From Mesorhizobium sp. NZP2077 (GTDB taxonomy: Bacteria; Pseudomonadota; Alphaproteobacteria; Rhizobiales; Rhizobiaceae): a stretch of 64,000 bases of DNA. The DNA lies in NCBI RefSeq assembly GCF_013170805.1, contig NZ_CP051293.1, positions 2,858,001 through 2,922,000 of the forward strand, written 5' to 3'. The position numbers were made by a program, and so were the translations under genes. How positions within the stretch are numbered: position 1 is the stretch's first letter; every line of letters begins with the position of its first letter. Positions 48,980-56,465 of this stretch are shown one piece after another. The notes below the pieces were generated by a model that was given only the letters and a program-made list of their open reading frames with translations, did not search any database and had not been told where the DNA came from.

Positions 48980-49989
48980 GCGTGACGGAACAGAGCGAGC
49001 GCGGTGGCATCAATTTCGCCCGGCTGTTGATGAGCTTCGGGCCGCTGCTGTTCCTGGCAGCGCTGATCGTCGTCTTCACCGTGCTGAAGCCGAGCTTCAT
49101 GGATCCGATCAATTTGTTCAACATCACGCGCCAGATCTCGATCACCGGGCTGATCGCGCTCGGCATGACCTTCGTCATCCTCACCGCAGGCATCGATCTG
49201 TCGGTCGGCTCGCTGCTCGCCTTCTGCGGCATGGTCGCCGCCGTCGTCGCCAAGGGCGGCACCGCGAACACACTGTCGCTGTCGACCTCAGGCACGCAGG
49301 GCTATGGCTGGTTTGCCGCGCTGCTTGCCGCGGTCGTGGTGGGGGCTGCCGCAGGCGGCGTGCAGGGGCTCGCCATCACCCGGCTGAAAGTGCCGCCCTT
49401 TGTCGTCACGCTGGGCGGGCTGACGGTGTTTCGCGGGCTGACGCTGACCATCTCCAATGGCGGCCCGATTTCGGGCTTCGACGCCTCGATGCGCTGGTTC
49501 GGAACCGGCCTGATCGGCCCGGTGCCGGTGCCGGCGATCATCTTCGCCATTGCCGCGATCCTGTGCCACATCGTGCTGCGCTACACGCGCTATGGCCGCG
49601 CCGTCTATGCCGTCGGCGGCAATGCCGAGGCGGCACGGCTGTCGGGCCTGCGCGTCGACCGTATCCTGGTCTCGGTCTATGTCATCGTCGGCTTCTTCGC
49701 CGGGCTGGCCGCCTTCGTGCTGTCGGCCAGGCTGAATTCTTCGGAAGCGGTCGCCGGTATCGGCTACGAGCTGACGGTTATTTCGGCCGTCGTCATCGGC
49801 GGCACCTCGCTGTTCGGCGGCATCGGCTCGGTCGGCGGCACGGTGGTGGGCGCGGCGCTGATCGGCGTGCTGCAGAACGGGCTGCAGTTCAACAACGTCT
49901 CGTCCTACACGCAGAGCATCGTCATCGGGCTGATCCTGATCCTGGCGGTGGCGTTCGATCGGTGGCTGAAGTCGAGGGTGAGGCGGTAG
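48976..49989 (+). CDS. Sugar ABC transporter permease (RbsC-like)
   Basis: A 337-residue membrane protein with about nine helices. The family landmarks are ITGLIALGMTFVILTAGIDL, SVGSLLAFCGMVAAVVAKGG and AYELTVISAVVIGG-like GIGYELTVISAVVIGGTSLF. It completes the importer with the binding protein and ATPase upstream. The 4-bp overlap with the ATPase gene shows translational coupling. Sugar substrate unknown; it could be ribose, xylose, erythritol or inositol. Confidence 0.93.
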   Translation: MSVTEQSERGGINFARLLMSFGPLLFLAALIVVFTVLKPSFMDPINLFNITRQISITGLIALGMTFVILTAGIDLSVGSLLAFCGMVAAVVAKGGTANTLSLSTSGTQGYGWFAALLAAVVVGAAAGGVQGLAITRLKVPPFVVTLGGLTVFRGLTLTISNGGPISGFDASMRWFGTGLIGPVPVPAIIFAIAAILCHIVLRYTRYGRAVYAVGGNAEAARLSGLRVDRILVSVYVIVGFFAGLAAFVLSARLNSSEAVAGIGYELTVISAVVIGGTSLFGGIGSVGGTVVGAALIGVLQNGLQFNNVSSYTQSIVIGLILILAVAFDRWLKSRVRR

Positions 49990-49996
49990 GGGTCTT

Positions 49997-50153
49997 CCTT
50001 CTCCCCTTGTGGGAGAAGGTGGCCGCGAAGCGGCCGGATGAGGGGTGCTCCAGCTTGGCGATGCGTTTGAAATCGCCGTCTCACTCCGCTGGAACACCCC
50101 TCATCCGTCTCGGCGCTGCGCGCCGATCCACCTTCTCCCACAAGGGGAGAAGG
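49997..50153. repeat. Large palindromic intergenic mosaic repeat
   Basis: Outer arms of 26 bp (49997-50022 and 50128-50153) are exact inverted repeats beginning CCTTCTCCCCTTGTGGGAGA. Inside lie further inverted pairs, for example CGGATGAGGGGTG near 50036 against CACCCCTCATCCG near 50094 and two small GC stems. The layout is that of rhizobial intergenic mosaic elements, which are found in many copies between genes. It separates the sugar importer from the convergent phosphatase gene and may act as a bidirectional transcription end. Confidence 0.85.
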
Positions 50154-50165
50154 GAAGATCGCATT

Positions 50166-50744
50166 TCACCCCGCCAGCTTCTCCTCAATCACCCGCGCCG
50201 AATCCGGCACCAGCTGCCCGGTATGGTCGAAGCGCAGCACCACCACCCAGTTGAAGACATCGTCAGGCCATTTGCCGTTCGGCAGCAGCGTCTTGGGGTC
50301 GGCGCCGAAGGCCTTGATGAGTTTTCCCAGCTGGCCGTGATGCCAGGCGATCAGGATCGACTTGCCGTGGCTTTCAGTCGACAGCGCGGCGACGAGGTTC
50401 TGGACTTCGTGGTCGGCGAAGCGCTGGTCGATCGGCAGTTTCAGCGCCCGGCTGAGCGGCGTCAGCGTCAGCCGTTCGCGCGCGCTGCTCTTGGAATCGG
50501 CGCTGGCCACCAGCATATCGGGCCGGAAGGCTACGCCGTCGAGCATGAAGGGCTGGAAATAGGCGACATAGGCTTTCGCGCGAGCTTCGCCTTCGGGCGA
50601 CAGACCGGGACCACTGTCGGGCTTTGCGCCATGGCGCACGATCAGCACCGTAGCGTTGGCAAGCCCTGTCGTGCTGTCGCCGGCGGCATGGGCGGACAAG
50701 GCAAGCGCCATGATCCACAGGGCTACGAGAACAAAGCGTTTCAT
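50166..50744 (-). CDS. Exported histidine phosphatase family protein
   Basis: A 192-residue protein with a signal peptide (MKRFVLVALWIMALALSAHA). The RHG motif is LIVRHGAKPDSGPGLSPEGE, and the second histidine is in ILIAWHHGQLGKLIKAFG. It is therefore a periplasmic phosphatase-like protein of the phosphoglycerate mutase fold. Substrate unknown. It lies next to the large mosaic repeat. Confidence 0.85.
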   Translation of the reverse strand: MKRFVLVALWIMALALSAHAAGDSTTGLANATVLIVRHGAKPDSGPGLSPEGEARAKAYVAYFQPFMLDGVAFRPDMLVASADSKSSARERLTLTPLSRALKLPIDQRFADHEVQNLVAALSTESHGKSILIAWHHGQLGKLIKAFGADPKTLLPNGKWPDDVFNWVVVLRFDHTGQLVPDSARVIEEKLAG

Positions 50745-50798
50745 GGCGGGTCCTTCCCTGGTTTTCGAAGCACCAATCAGCGCAGCAATCCGACGGAA

Positions 50799-51212
50799 TC
50801 AGGGCCGGCGCGGCGCCAGCCCAGCCGGATGGTCAAATGCAGGCGTCTCAGGCCGCTTCGCGTGCCCACAGGCGGTGGCCGTAGCGGCGGAAGAAGCGCG
50901 CGACGAGGCGCTCTGCCTTGCCCTGGCGAGGTATGGCAGGCGCCGCTCCTGGCGCCAGCGCGGCATGTTGCGCCAGCAAGCGATGAAGCGGGCGGTATCC
51001 TCGATGGCTTCCTCCGCTGACAGCGCCGGGCCGATCACGGCGAGGAACAGCAGCTCCGACTGCTTCAGCTCGTCGATGACGGCCTTGCGCCCGAAATGGT
51101 CGTGGCGGGCCTGCGCAATGCCGTTGCGGCGGATCGCCTCGAAGGCTTCGAGCAAGGCAGGGCTGTCGCCGGTGTAATCGCAGGCGCGGGCAAAATCGGC
51201 GGCATCCATCAC
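50799..51212 (-). CDS. Hypothetical protein, probably frameshifted near its C-terminus
   Basis: A 137-residue frame starting MMDAADFARACDYTGDSPAL. The first 95 residues (to IACWRNMPRWRQERRLPYLA) look like real, helical protein. After about 50930 the GC-rich third-position pattern moves to another minus-strand frame, which reads KAERLVARFFRRYGHRLWAR and stops at 50848. One base change has therefore probably replaced a short basic C-terminus with an unrelated tail. No family recognised. It precedes the phage-like segment and has an upstream motif shared with the repressor region. Confidence 0.55.
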   Translation of the reverse strand: MMDAADFARACDYTGDSPALLEAFEAIRRNGIAQARHDHFGRKAVIDELKQSELLFLAVIGPALSAEEAIEDTARFIACWRNMPRWRQERRLPYLARARQSASSRASSAATATACGHAKRPETPAFDHPAGLAPRRP

Positions 51213-51264
51213 TGCTCCCGGGTCTGATGCGGCGAATTCGCTGCCGACTCATATTTGCGAGTGT

Positions 51265-51282
51265 ATATAAGCATAACTCAAA
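51265..51282 (-). promoter_or_regulatory. 18-bp motif shared with the S24-repressor region
   Basis: On the minus strand this reads TTTGAGTTATGCTTATAT, exactly as at 53148-53165 on the plus strand. Here it lies 53 bp before the minus-strand gene at 50799-51212. It is AT-rich and may be a promoter (TTGAG-type -35 and TATAT -10 region) or a binding site of the nearby repressor. The remaining gap to 51390 holds nothing else clear. Confidence 0.55.
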
Positions 51283-51390
51283 TTTAGGTAGAAGAGAAAC
51301 TTTTGGGAAAGTGTTAAAACGGCGACTCGACTCCTGGCTCGAAACGCAGGAATATAAGAACAAATCACGAACAAAAAGCGAGGAGGGGCG

Positions 51391-51693
51391 ATGGTATTGC
51401 CGGGCAGGGAAGCAGTAATCGCGCAGGTCGCCTCGATCTCGGTCGAATGCGCCGATTGCGGCCGCAACAGGTGGTGGCGGCCCGACCAGCTGAAGCGGTT
51501 CGGGGTGAACGGCAACACGCCGCTGGCGGCATTGTCGGGGCGCATCGTCTGCTCGGCCTGCCGCGCCGACGGGCTGCCGGGCACGGCGGTGTCGATCCAG
51601 GCGGCGTTCATCGACGAGCGCCAGCGCGTGCGCAGTGAAGCGCAGATGCTGAGCGAGCGGGAGGTGTTGGTGGAGGGGTCGAGGCGGGCTTGA
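51391..51693 (+). CDS. Small zinc-ribbon-like protein
   Basis: A 100-residue protein with two CxxC knuckles, C20-x2-C23 (ECADCGRN) and C54-x2-C57 (VCSACRAD), separated by a 30-residue basic/aromatic stretch (RWWRPDQLKRFGVN). A treble-clef or ribbon fold with one zinc is likely. A strong GAGGAGGGG ribosome site precedes the ATG. Similar small zinc proteins are common in phage-derived segments of rhizobia. Function unknown. Confidence 0.75.
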   Translation: MVLPGREAVIAQVASISVECADCGRNRWWRPDQLKRFGVNGNTPLAALSGRIVCSACRADGLPGTAVSIQAAFIDERQRVRSEAQMLSEREVLVEGSRRA

Positions 51694-51700
51694 GGGGGTG

Positions 51701-52009
51701 TCAGAAGTCATCGTCAACGGAGAGGATGACGTCTCGTCCGCCGTGAAAGATTCGGATGATCGTCACTGTCTTGTCTTTGATGGTGAATGCGATCGTCGCC
51801 CGCCTGCGATAGCCCACGGTGCGGAGGCCTTGCTTAACATCATCATGGCGAGTCCCGCGCTCGGGAGACGTATTAAAGTCCGAACAGTAATCGATGAGGC
51901 GATCGACATAGGCTCGCGCAGTCCGTTCGCCAGCCTGTGGAACCAGATAGGTCAGCAAATCCAGCAGTTCTTGCTATGCGGCCGTACTGAAGACGACCCT
52001 GTGCGTCAT
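51701..52009 (-). pseudogene. parE: ParE toxin with a nonsense codon at codon 12
   Basis: The ATG at 52009 overlaps the antitoxin stop (ATGA) and reads MTHRVVFSTAA, then TAG (51974-51976), then QELLDLLTYLVPQAGERTA and the rest of a complete RelE/ParE toxin, ending GLRTVGYRRRATIAFTIKD and IIRIFHGGRD. A CAG-to-TAG change would explain it. Restart at the TTG at 51958 is possible but would lack the first strand. The toxin is therefore probably inactive. Confidence 0.8.
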
Positions 52010-52296
52010 GCTTGGCGTGAACGCTTGCCCGCCAGTGCGTCAATACGGTTGTGAAGTCGCTTGCGCACTTCCTCGAGTGGCGAGACAAGCGAAGGATCCT
52101 TCTGCAGCGCATCCATTGTTGGCGCCACCTCTTCCCGCAGCCAGCGATCGACCGCTGCGTCGCGTGCGGCAAGAGTTCTCAAGCCATCGCGGATGACTTC
52201 GCTCTCCGTCGCGTACTCGCCGGATGAAACCTTGTCCTTTACCATCTGCGCCATCTCAAGCGGCAAGGTGATGGTCAGTGGCTGGGTGCTGCGCAT
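52006..52296 (-). CDS. parD: ParD-type antitoxin
   Basis: A 96-residue antitoxin of the ParD/CC2985 type: QPLTITLPLEMAQMVKDKVS, then SGEYATESEVIRDGLRTLAA forms the ribbon-helix-helix DNA-binding domain, and the C-terminal helices would wrap the toxin. The ATG at 52296 has GGGA 7 nt upstream; another ATG at 52302 is in frame. It overlaps the parE start by 4 bp. The antitoxin is intact whereas the toxin carries a stop codon. An AT-rich promoter region with TGATTTAATCATACA follows upstream. Confidence 0.87.
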   Translation of the reverse strand: MRSTQPLTITLPLEMAQMVKDKVSSGEYATESEVIRDGLRTLAARDAAVDRWLREEVAPTMDALQKDPSLVSPLEEVRKRLHNRIDALAGKRSRQA

Positions 52297-52392
52297 TTTC
52301 ATTCCCTAGGCAAATGTGAAGCGTATGATTTAATCATACACTTTTACGCAAGCTGCCGCCAGTCGAGTGATGGCCTCTGGGGTAATGACTCC

Positions 52393-53097
52393 TCAATACC
52401 CCAGCAATTCCTTCAGCGGTATAACCCGCCAGACATGCTTGATCGCGTAGCGGTTGAAGGTGATCGTCTTCGGCGGATTGTACTGCTCGACCACCAGCTC
52501 GCCCGCCGTGCGCTTGACCAGTTTCTTGATGAAGGCCTTGCCGTTGCGCTCGTTTTCTTCCGGAAAGGTCTCGATCACCACATGGTCGCCGGGCACCGCG
52601 TCGCGGCCGCCGCAATAGATGAGGTCGCCGGGTTCGTAGCGCGGCACCATGGAGTCGCTCAGCACATGCAGCGCGAACACCTTTGGCAGGTTGCGCACGC
52701 CCGGCGGGCGCTGGACGTAGCCGGCCGGCTCGCCGTTGAAGGTGAAGTCGCCGTCATCGCCGCCGACCGCGGCGCCCAGCACCTCGATATCCATTGATCC
52801 GGCGGGAAGCGGGCCGGCATCGGTGACGATCTCGGCGTCGGCCACCGGGCCGGCATCGTCGAGGAAGACGACCTGCCCCTGGCCGAGCGCGACCGGGTCG
52901 ACGCGCAGGAAGGCGGCGGTCTTCAACAGGTTCTCGGTCTTGGGCAGGTTGCGGCCGGTTTCCCAATTGCCGACGGCTGCGACATCGGTGTCGTTGTGCT
53001 CGGCAATGTGGCGCATGACCAGGCCGCGCTGCTTGCGCGCCTGGCGGATCGCCGCCCCGACCTTGATCGACAGTTCCGTTTTTGCCATGGCGCCCAT
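52393..53097 (-). CDS. Phage-type XRE/S24 peptidase repressor
   Basis: A 234-residue protein with an N-terminal helix-turn-helix (GAAIRQARKQRGLVMRHIAE, then AAVGNWETGRNLPKTENLLK) and a C-terminal S24 peptidase domain. The catalytic serine is in HVLSDSMVPRYEPGDLIYCG and the lysine in NGKAFIKKLVKRT, as in LexA and lambda CI-type repressors. It likely keeps the phage-like segment silent and is cleaved when RecA is activated. Starts at 53097 or 53088 are both possible. The divergent region carries a perfect palindrome (53123-53143). Confidence 0.9.
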   Translation of the reverse strand: MGAMAKTELSIKVGAAIRQARKQRGLVMRHIAEHNDTDVAAVGNWETGRNLPKTENLLKTAAFLRVDPVALGQGQVVFLDDAGPVADAEIVTDAGPLPAGSMDIEVLGAAVGGDDGDFTFNGEPAGYVQRPPGVRNLPKVFALHVLSDSMVPRYEPGDLIYCGGRDAVPGDHVVIETFPEENERNGKAFIKKLVKRTAGELVVEQYNPPKTITFNRYAIKHVWRVIPLKELLGY

Positions 53098-53122
53098 GTG
53101 AGCGATGAAAGCGGCTCTCGTC

Positions 53123-53143
53123 TATGAAAGAATGGCTTTCATA
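53123..53143. promoter_or_regulatory. Candidate operator of the S24-type repressor
   Basis: TATGAAAG-N5-CTTTCATA with perfect 8-bp arms, between the repressor start (53097) and the divergent gene (53172). A further half-site GATGAAAG lies at 53104-53111. This is the expected position for a repressor to control both itself and the opposite promoter. Confidence 0.65.
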
Positions 53144-53147
53144 TTTT

Positions 53148-53165
53148 TTTGAGTTATGCTTATAT
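53148..53165 (+). promoter_or_regulatory. 18-bp motif shared with the region at 51265
   Basis: TTTGAGTTATGCTTATAT, identical to the complement of 51265-51282. It ends 6 bp before the start codon of the divergent gene at 53172. Together with the palindrome just upstream it marks the control region of the phage-like segment. Confidence 0.55.
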
Positions 53166-53171
53166 CTGGCC

Positions 53172-53552
53172 ATGCAGAACCTGTCCAGCTTTCATGGCGC
53201 GATAGCGCCGGCCTCCCGTGAGGCGCATCCAGCGACCGAAGTCGCCAGCCATTCCCTTCCGCCCCGGCCGTCCTCCTCCCCGGCCAGGGCGAAGCCCGAG
53301 CGCCTTGATGCCTCGGGTCCGGTCCGCCCGTCACCGGCGGCCGGAACGGCCGGAGCCGCCGCTCCCCTCGGCTCCGGCCCCCAATTCGAACGGGCTGCTT
53401 TTGGCGGCCTATCCACGCGTTCCTGCATCCGCACGCAGGACGGCACCGTCATCCTGTTCGAGCCGATGACGGGCAGGGCGGTTTCCGCCCCAGACAGGAA
53501 GACGGCAGAGGCGCGGCTGGCGCGCCTCTGCGCCGGGCTCCGCTCCGGCTGA
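53172..53552 (+). CDS. Hypothetical protein divergent from the repressor
   Basis: A 126-residue frame starting MQNLSSFHGAIAPASREAHP. The N-terminal 80 residues are proline/alanine-rich and probably disordered; the last 40 (CIRTQDGTVILFEPMTGRAV, then AEARLARLCAGL) look like a small folded unit. It is transcribed away from the S24-type repressor gene, the position of an early phage gene. No family recognised and the ribosome site is weak, so the call is tentative. Confidence 0.45.
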   Translation: MQNLSSFHGAIAPASREAHPATEVASHSLPPRPSSSPARAKPERLDASGPVRPSPAAGTAGAAAPLGSGPQFERAAFGGLSTRSCIRTQDGTVILFEPMTGRAVSAPDRKTAEARLARLCAGLRSG

Positions 53553-53679
53553 TCCGGCCGCGAGCCGGCTTTCGCACCGAACACCCTGACCGTGGCCCCG
53601 ACCGGGCCCGAACCCTGAGCCTTACCGACGGTGCGCTTTCAAGCGCTGCCGAAGGCGGACCCTTGGATGGAGCCTGGAC

Positions 53680-54363
53680 ATGGCAAGCTACAGCGATGCC
53701 GAATTGCAAGAGATCGCCCGCTGGCTGAAGGACGGGCTTTCGGCCTCGAGGATCGCCGCGGCGTTCAGCGCGCTGCGCGGCAGTCCGGTGTCACGCAACG
53801 CCATTATCGGCGTCGTCCACCGCAACGCCATGCTGGGCGCGATCGGCTTTGCCCATGGCCGCGGGATGCCGCCGGTCGCCAGGCAAGCCGCCGGGGAGCG
53901 GGCAATGCGCAAGCCCTCGGCCGCAAAGCAGGCAAAGGACAAGGCCAACGGCAAGGCGGCTGCGGAAAACCGCGCCGGCGTCCATGCCGCCGACAGCACC
54001 GTCCTGCGCAAGAACAAGGTCCGGCCCAGACACGATTCTTCGCCGGCCTGGCTGCCGCCGCGCCTGTTCGTGCGCGAGGTGGGGGTGCTGATCGCCGATG
54101 GCGAAGCCTATCGTTTCAAGGTGCCGGCGCCGCCGCGCGGACCGATCGGCCGCCAACCGCATGGCGTGGCGATGCGCTTCATCGACTGCCTGTTTTCCCG
54201 CTGCCGCGCGCCGCTCGACCTGACGGTGGGAGAGGATGCCGAGAACGACGCGCCAGGCGGCCGGCCCGGCGCCGACATGCTGTGCTGCGGCATGCGCACA
54301 AGGGCGCTGAAAAGCTACTGCAGCTACCACCAGGCGCGGTTTCAGAGGCGAGTTTTGGAGTGA
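53680..54363 (+). CDS. GcrA family cell-cycle regulator-like protein
   Basis: A 227-residue GcrA-type protein. The N-terminal DNA-binding part shows LKDGLSASRIAAAFSALRGS and SRNAIIGVVHRN; the C-terminus has the sigma-70-interacting cysteine/tyrosine-rich pattern FIDCLFSRCRAPLDL, MLCCGMRT and SYCSYHQARF. Chromosomal GcrA controls methylation-dependent cell-cycle promoters; this copy sits in a phage-like context, where extra GcrA genes are often found. The middle third is a basic, low-complexity linker (SAAKQAKDKANGKAAAENRA). Confidence 0.85.
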   Translation: MASYSDAELQEIARWLKDGLSASRIAAAFSALRGSPVSRNAIIGVVHRNAMLGAIGFAHGRGMPPVARQAAGERAMRKPSAAKQAKDKANGKAAAENRAGVHAADSTVLRKNKVRPRHDSSPAWLPPRLFVREVGVLIADGEAYRFKVPAPPRGPIGRQPHGVAMRFIDCLFSRCRAPLDLTVGEDAENDAPGGRPGADMLCCGMRTRALKSYCSYHQARFQRRVLE

Positions 54364-54366
54364 GCA

Positions 54367-54602
54367 ACCCTTCTTCCCGTTTGCGGGGAGGTGAGACGTG
54401 GTCCGCGAAGCGGACGAAAAGCCAATTGCTTGGCTTTTCGAACGGCGAACGCCGGCAGACGGATGAGGGGCAGCGCTGAGATGGCAGGATTGAAAGCAGA
54501 TATGAACTTCAAGCATCCGATTCAGATGCCACTTATTGAAGCGCTGGCGCTGCCCCTCGTTGCCCTGCCGGGCATTTCTCCCCGTATATTGACGGGGAGA
54601 AA
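54367..54602. repeat. Palindromic mosaic repeat between gcrA and the DUF982 genes
   Basis: A compound repeat: a small GC stem (TCCG-N5-CGGA near 54402), a perfect hairpin CGAAAAGCCAA-N4-TTGGCTTTTCG (54415-54440), the pair AGGGGCAGCGC (near 54467) and GCGCTGCCCCT (near 54547), and a perfect hairpin TTTCTCCCCGT-N6-ACGGGGAGAAA (54575-54602). The layout and GGATGAGGGG motif relate it to the repeat at 49997-50153. No gene is seen inside. The stems probably end transcription from both sides. Confidence 0.75.
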
Positions 54603-54612
54603 GACGCTTGGC

Positions 54613-54921
54613 CTATTTCGGCATCTGCCGACCCTGCTTGGGCATGCGGCTCTGCACGCTGCGTGCCTCCAGCTTCATAGCCGGACCACCCTCGGCAACC
54701 AAGACCCCGGCGACGCGGGCAAAGCCGGTAAACACTTTGATGGCGTCGGATTCCGATATCTGCGCGGCGATCGCGGCACTGCAGGCGTTGAGCGCGCTGC
54801 GGTAGACGTGGCCGCGCCGCTCGATCGGCCAGCGCTGCAGGAAATCGGCGGCGTCGCTGACGCTGTCGATCTCCTCGACGTACCCGTCCATGCTGACTTT
54901 GAGCGGCACTCCGGTTTTCAT
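54613..54921 (-). CDS. DUF982 family protein
   Basis: A 102-residue protein of the rhizobial DUF982 family: EEIDSVSDAADFLQRWPIER, then YRSALNACSAAIAAQISESD and AIKVFTGFARVAGVLVA match the family pattern of I-S-A-FL-W, A-AC and AF-A-A. Function unknown. The ATG at 54921 is preferred over an upstream TTG at 54945. A second DUF982 gene lies 100 bp upstream on the same strand. These proteins are often seen in multiple copies in Mesorhizobium. Confidence 0.8.
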   Translation of the reverse strand: MKTGVPLKVSMDGYVEEIDSVSDAADFLQRWPIERRGHVYRSALNACSAAIAAQISESDAIKVFTGFARVAGVLVAEGGPAMKLEARSVQSRMPKQGRQMPK

Positions 54922-55020
54922 TGTACCCACGGCGTTCACCTTCAATCTCGACGCGGCTTTAAAGCCTGCGCTTATAAACGCATGAGGCCGTCGCGCGGTT
55001 GCATCTCCGTCGCGACAGTA

Positions 55021-55302
55021 TCACGGGTTGGCGGCGGCATCGAGCCATTCATGCGCGCGGCTTCTCGGCCTGGCCACAAATATGCCCTGCTGCCTGGCGG
55101 CCTTGCTGAAGGCCTCGAACGCGGTGCTCGGGCGGCAAGTGCCCTCGATGGCGAGCCTGACCAGCCTTGCGGCATCGAGATAGCTGGGCGCGGTCTTGTC
55201 GGGCCATTGCTGGCGCAGCGCCGTCTCAGCATCGGCCACCGAGCCGACCAGCATGGTCTTGTTGTCGCAAAAGCGCAGCGTAATCGGCATGAAAGCCGTC
55301 AT
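55021..55302 (-). CDS. DUF982 family protein
   Basis: A 93-residue DUF982 member: TMLVGSVADAETALRQQWPD, then SYLDAARLVRLAIEGTCRPS and AFEAFSKAARQQGIFV. The ATG at 55302 has a strong GGGAGG site 7 nt upstream. It is divergent from the DUF1376 gene. Sequence identity to the other DUF982 copy is low, so these are not a recent duplication. Function unknown. Confidence 0.8.
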   Translation of the reverse strand: MTAFMPITLRFCDNKTMLVGSVADAETALRQQWPDKTAPSYLDAARLVRLAIEGTCRPSTAFEAFSKAARQQGIFVARPRSRAHEWLDAAANP

Positions 55303-55388
55303 CGGCAAACCTCCCCTTGGATTGGTCGCGGCATAACGTGCGGATCTGCGGCTGGTTCCATTAGCTGGCGTGTAAGCAAGGGTCCGGC

Positions 55389-56009
55389 ATGAGCGAGCGG
55401 CCCTTCATGCAGCTCTACGTCTCCGATTTCGTCGGCGACACGTTGCAGCTCTCGACCGAACAGATCGGCGCCTACATGCTCATGCTGATGGCGATGTGGA
55501 ACGCCGGCGGCCGGCTGCCCGACGACGATGCCAAGCTGGCGCGGGTGGCGCGGCTTTCGCTCAAGAAATGGCGCGCCATCAGCGTCGATCTGTTGATCTT
55601 CTTCGAGCGCGAGGGCGGCGAGATCGGCCACAAGAGGCTGACCAAAGAGCTGCACAAGGCGCAGGTCAAAAGCGAGGCGAGGGCCGCCGCCGGGGCGCGC
55701 GGCGGCGTGGCTACTGCGTTGAAAACAAAGGCGCATGCGGGGGCAAATGCCGGCACTTTGCCGCGGCATTCTCCAGACTCCAGAAACCAGAGTGAAAAAG
55801 CTTCCGCTTTTTCCCCTGCGGATGAAACCAAAATGGCTCGCGTCTTTTCGGGGAAAAAACCGCCTGGCTGGCAGCGGCCGAAAACCCATTCCGACGCCGC
55901 CAACGCCATCATCGAGGAGATCCGCAGCCATGACCGCAGCCGAACTGCAGCAGGCGACGAAGGCGCTGGCCGCGATGTTCTCATGCTTCCCGCAATCCGT
56001 CCTGACTGA
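55389..56009 (+). CDS. DUF1376 domain protein (phage replication-like)
   Basis: A 206-residue protein with the DUF1376 domain at residues 1-90: FMQLYVSDFVGDTLQLSTEQ, GAYMLMLMAMWNAGGRLPDD and ARLSLKKWRAISVDLLIFFE. The domain is typical of prophage replication-initiation loci. The C-terminal half is a flexible, basic linker. Its last 27 codons overlap the next gene. Together with the S24-type repressor and GcrA it marks the segment as phage-derived. Confidence 0.85.
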   Translation: MSERPFMQLYVSDFVGDTLQLSTEQIGAYMLMLMAMWNAGGRLPDDDAKLARVARLSLKKWRAISVDLLIFFEREGGEIGHKRLTKELHKAQVKSEARAAAGARGGVATALKTKAHAGANAGTLPRHSPDSRNQSEKASAFSPADETKMARVFSGKKPPGWQRPKTHSDAANAIIEEIRSHDRSRTAAGDEGAGRDVLMLPAIRPD

Positions 56010-56235
56010 TGTCGAGATGCAGATGCGCGGCTATCTCGACGTGGTGCGCGACGCCGAGCTTGCCGATCTGCAGGCCGCCATCCAGCGCTTCGTGCGCGGC
56101 GAGGTGAAAAGCGGCAACGCCCAGTTCTGCCCGTCGAGCGCGCAGCTCTGCATTGAGGTGCGGGAGCGGCGGACGATGCGCGAGCTGATGGCGAGAAGGA
56201 CGGCTGCGGTTCCCGCGAGGCAGGTGGCGGGATGA
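55930..56235 (+). CDS. Small helical protein after DUF1376
   Basis: A 101-residue protein: MTAAELQQATKALAAMFSCF, then VEMQMRGYLDVVRDAELADL and FCPSSAQLCIEVRERRTMRE. It is mostly helical and resembles small phage replication-associated proteins that regularly follow DUF1376 genes; no named family is assigned. It overlaps the DUF1376 gene by 80 bp in another frame, as phage genes often do. Confidence 0.7.
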   Translation: MTAAELQQATKALAAMFSCFPQSVLTDVEMQMRGYLDVVRDAELADLQAAIQRFVRGEVKSGNAQFCPSSAQLCIEVRERRTMRELMARRTAAVPARQVAG

Positions 56236-56246
56236 TCAGACAGGTC

Positions 56247-56420
56247 GGCGGGACAGCGCCCCCCTCTGGCCTGCCGGCCATCTCCCCCACACGGGGGGAG
56301 ATCGGATGCGTCACGGCCTTCGCCAATGGCCAACGTTGGAGGAGGGCGCCGCTGACGACGCTGCCAATCTCCCCCTTGTGGGGGAGATGCCCGGCAGGGC
56401 AGAGGGGGCGCTGTCCCGCC
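56247..56420. repeat. Palindromic mosaic repeat ending the phage-like segment
   Basis: Outer arms of about 43 bp (56247-56290 and 56379-56420) are near-perfect inverted repeats beginning GGCGGGACAGCGCCC, with inner stems CATCTCCCCCAC and GTGGGGGAGAT. The GGGACAGCGCCC stem also forms the hairpin at 47340-47370. It lies between the last phage-like gene and a truncated gene start at 56466, so it may have served as a recombination site. Confidence 0.8.
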
Positions 56421-56465
56421 AACCTGTCTAACCAAAACACCACAACCAACCCAAGGAGCCACCCC

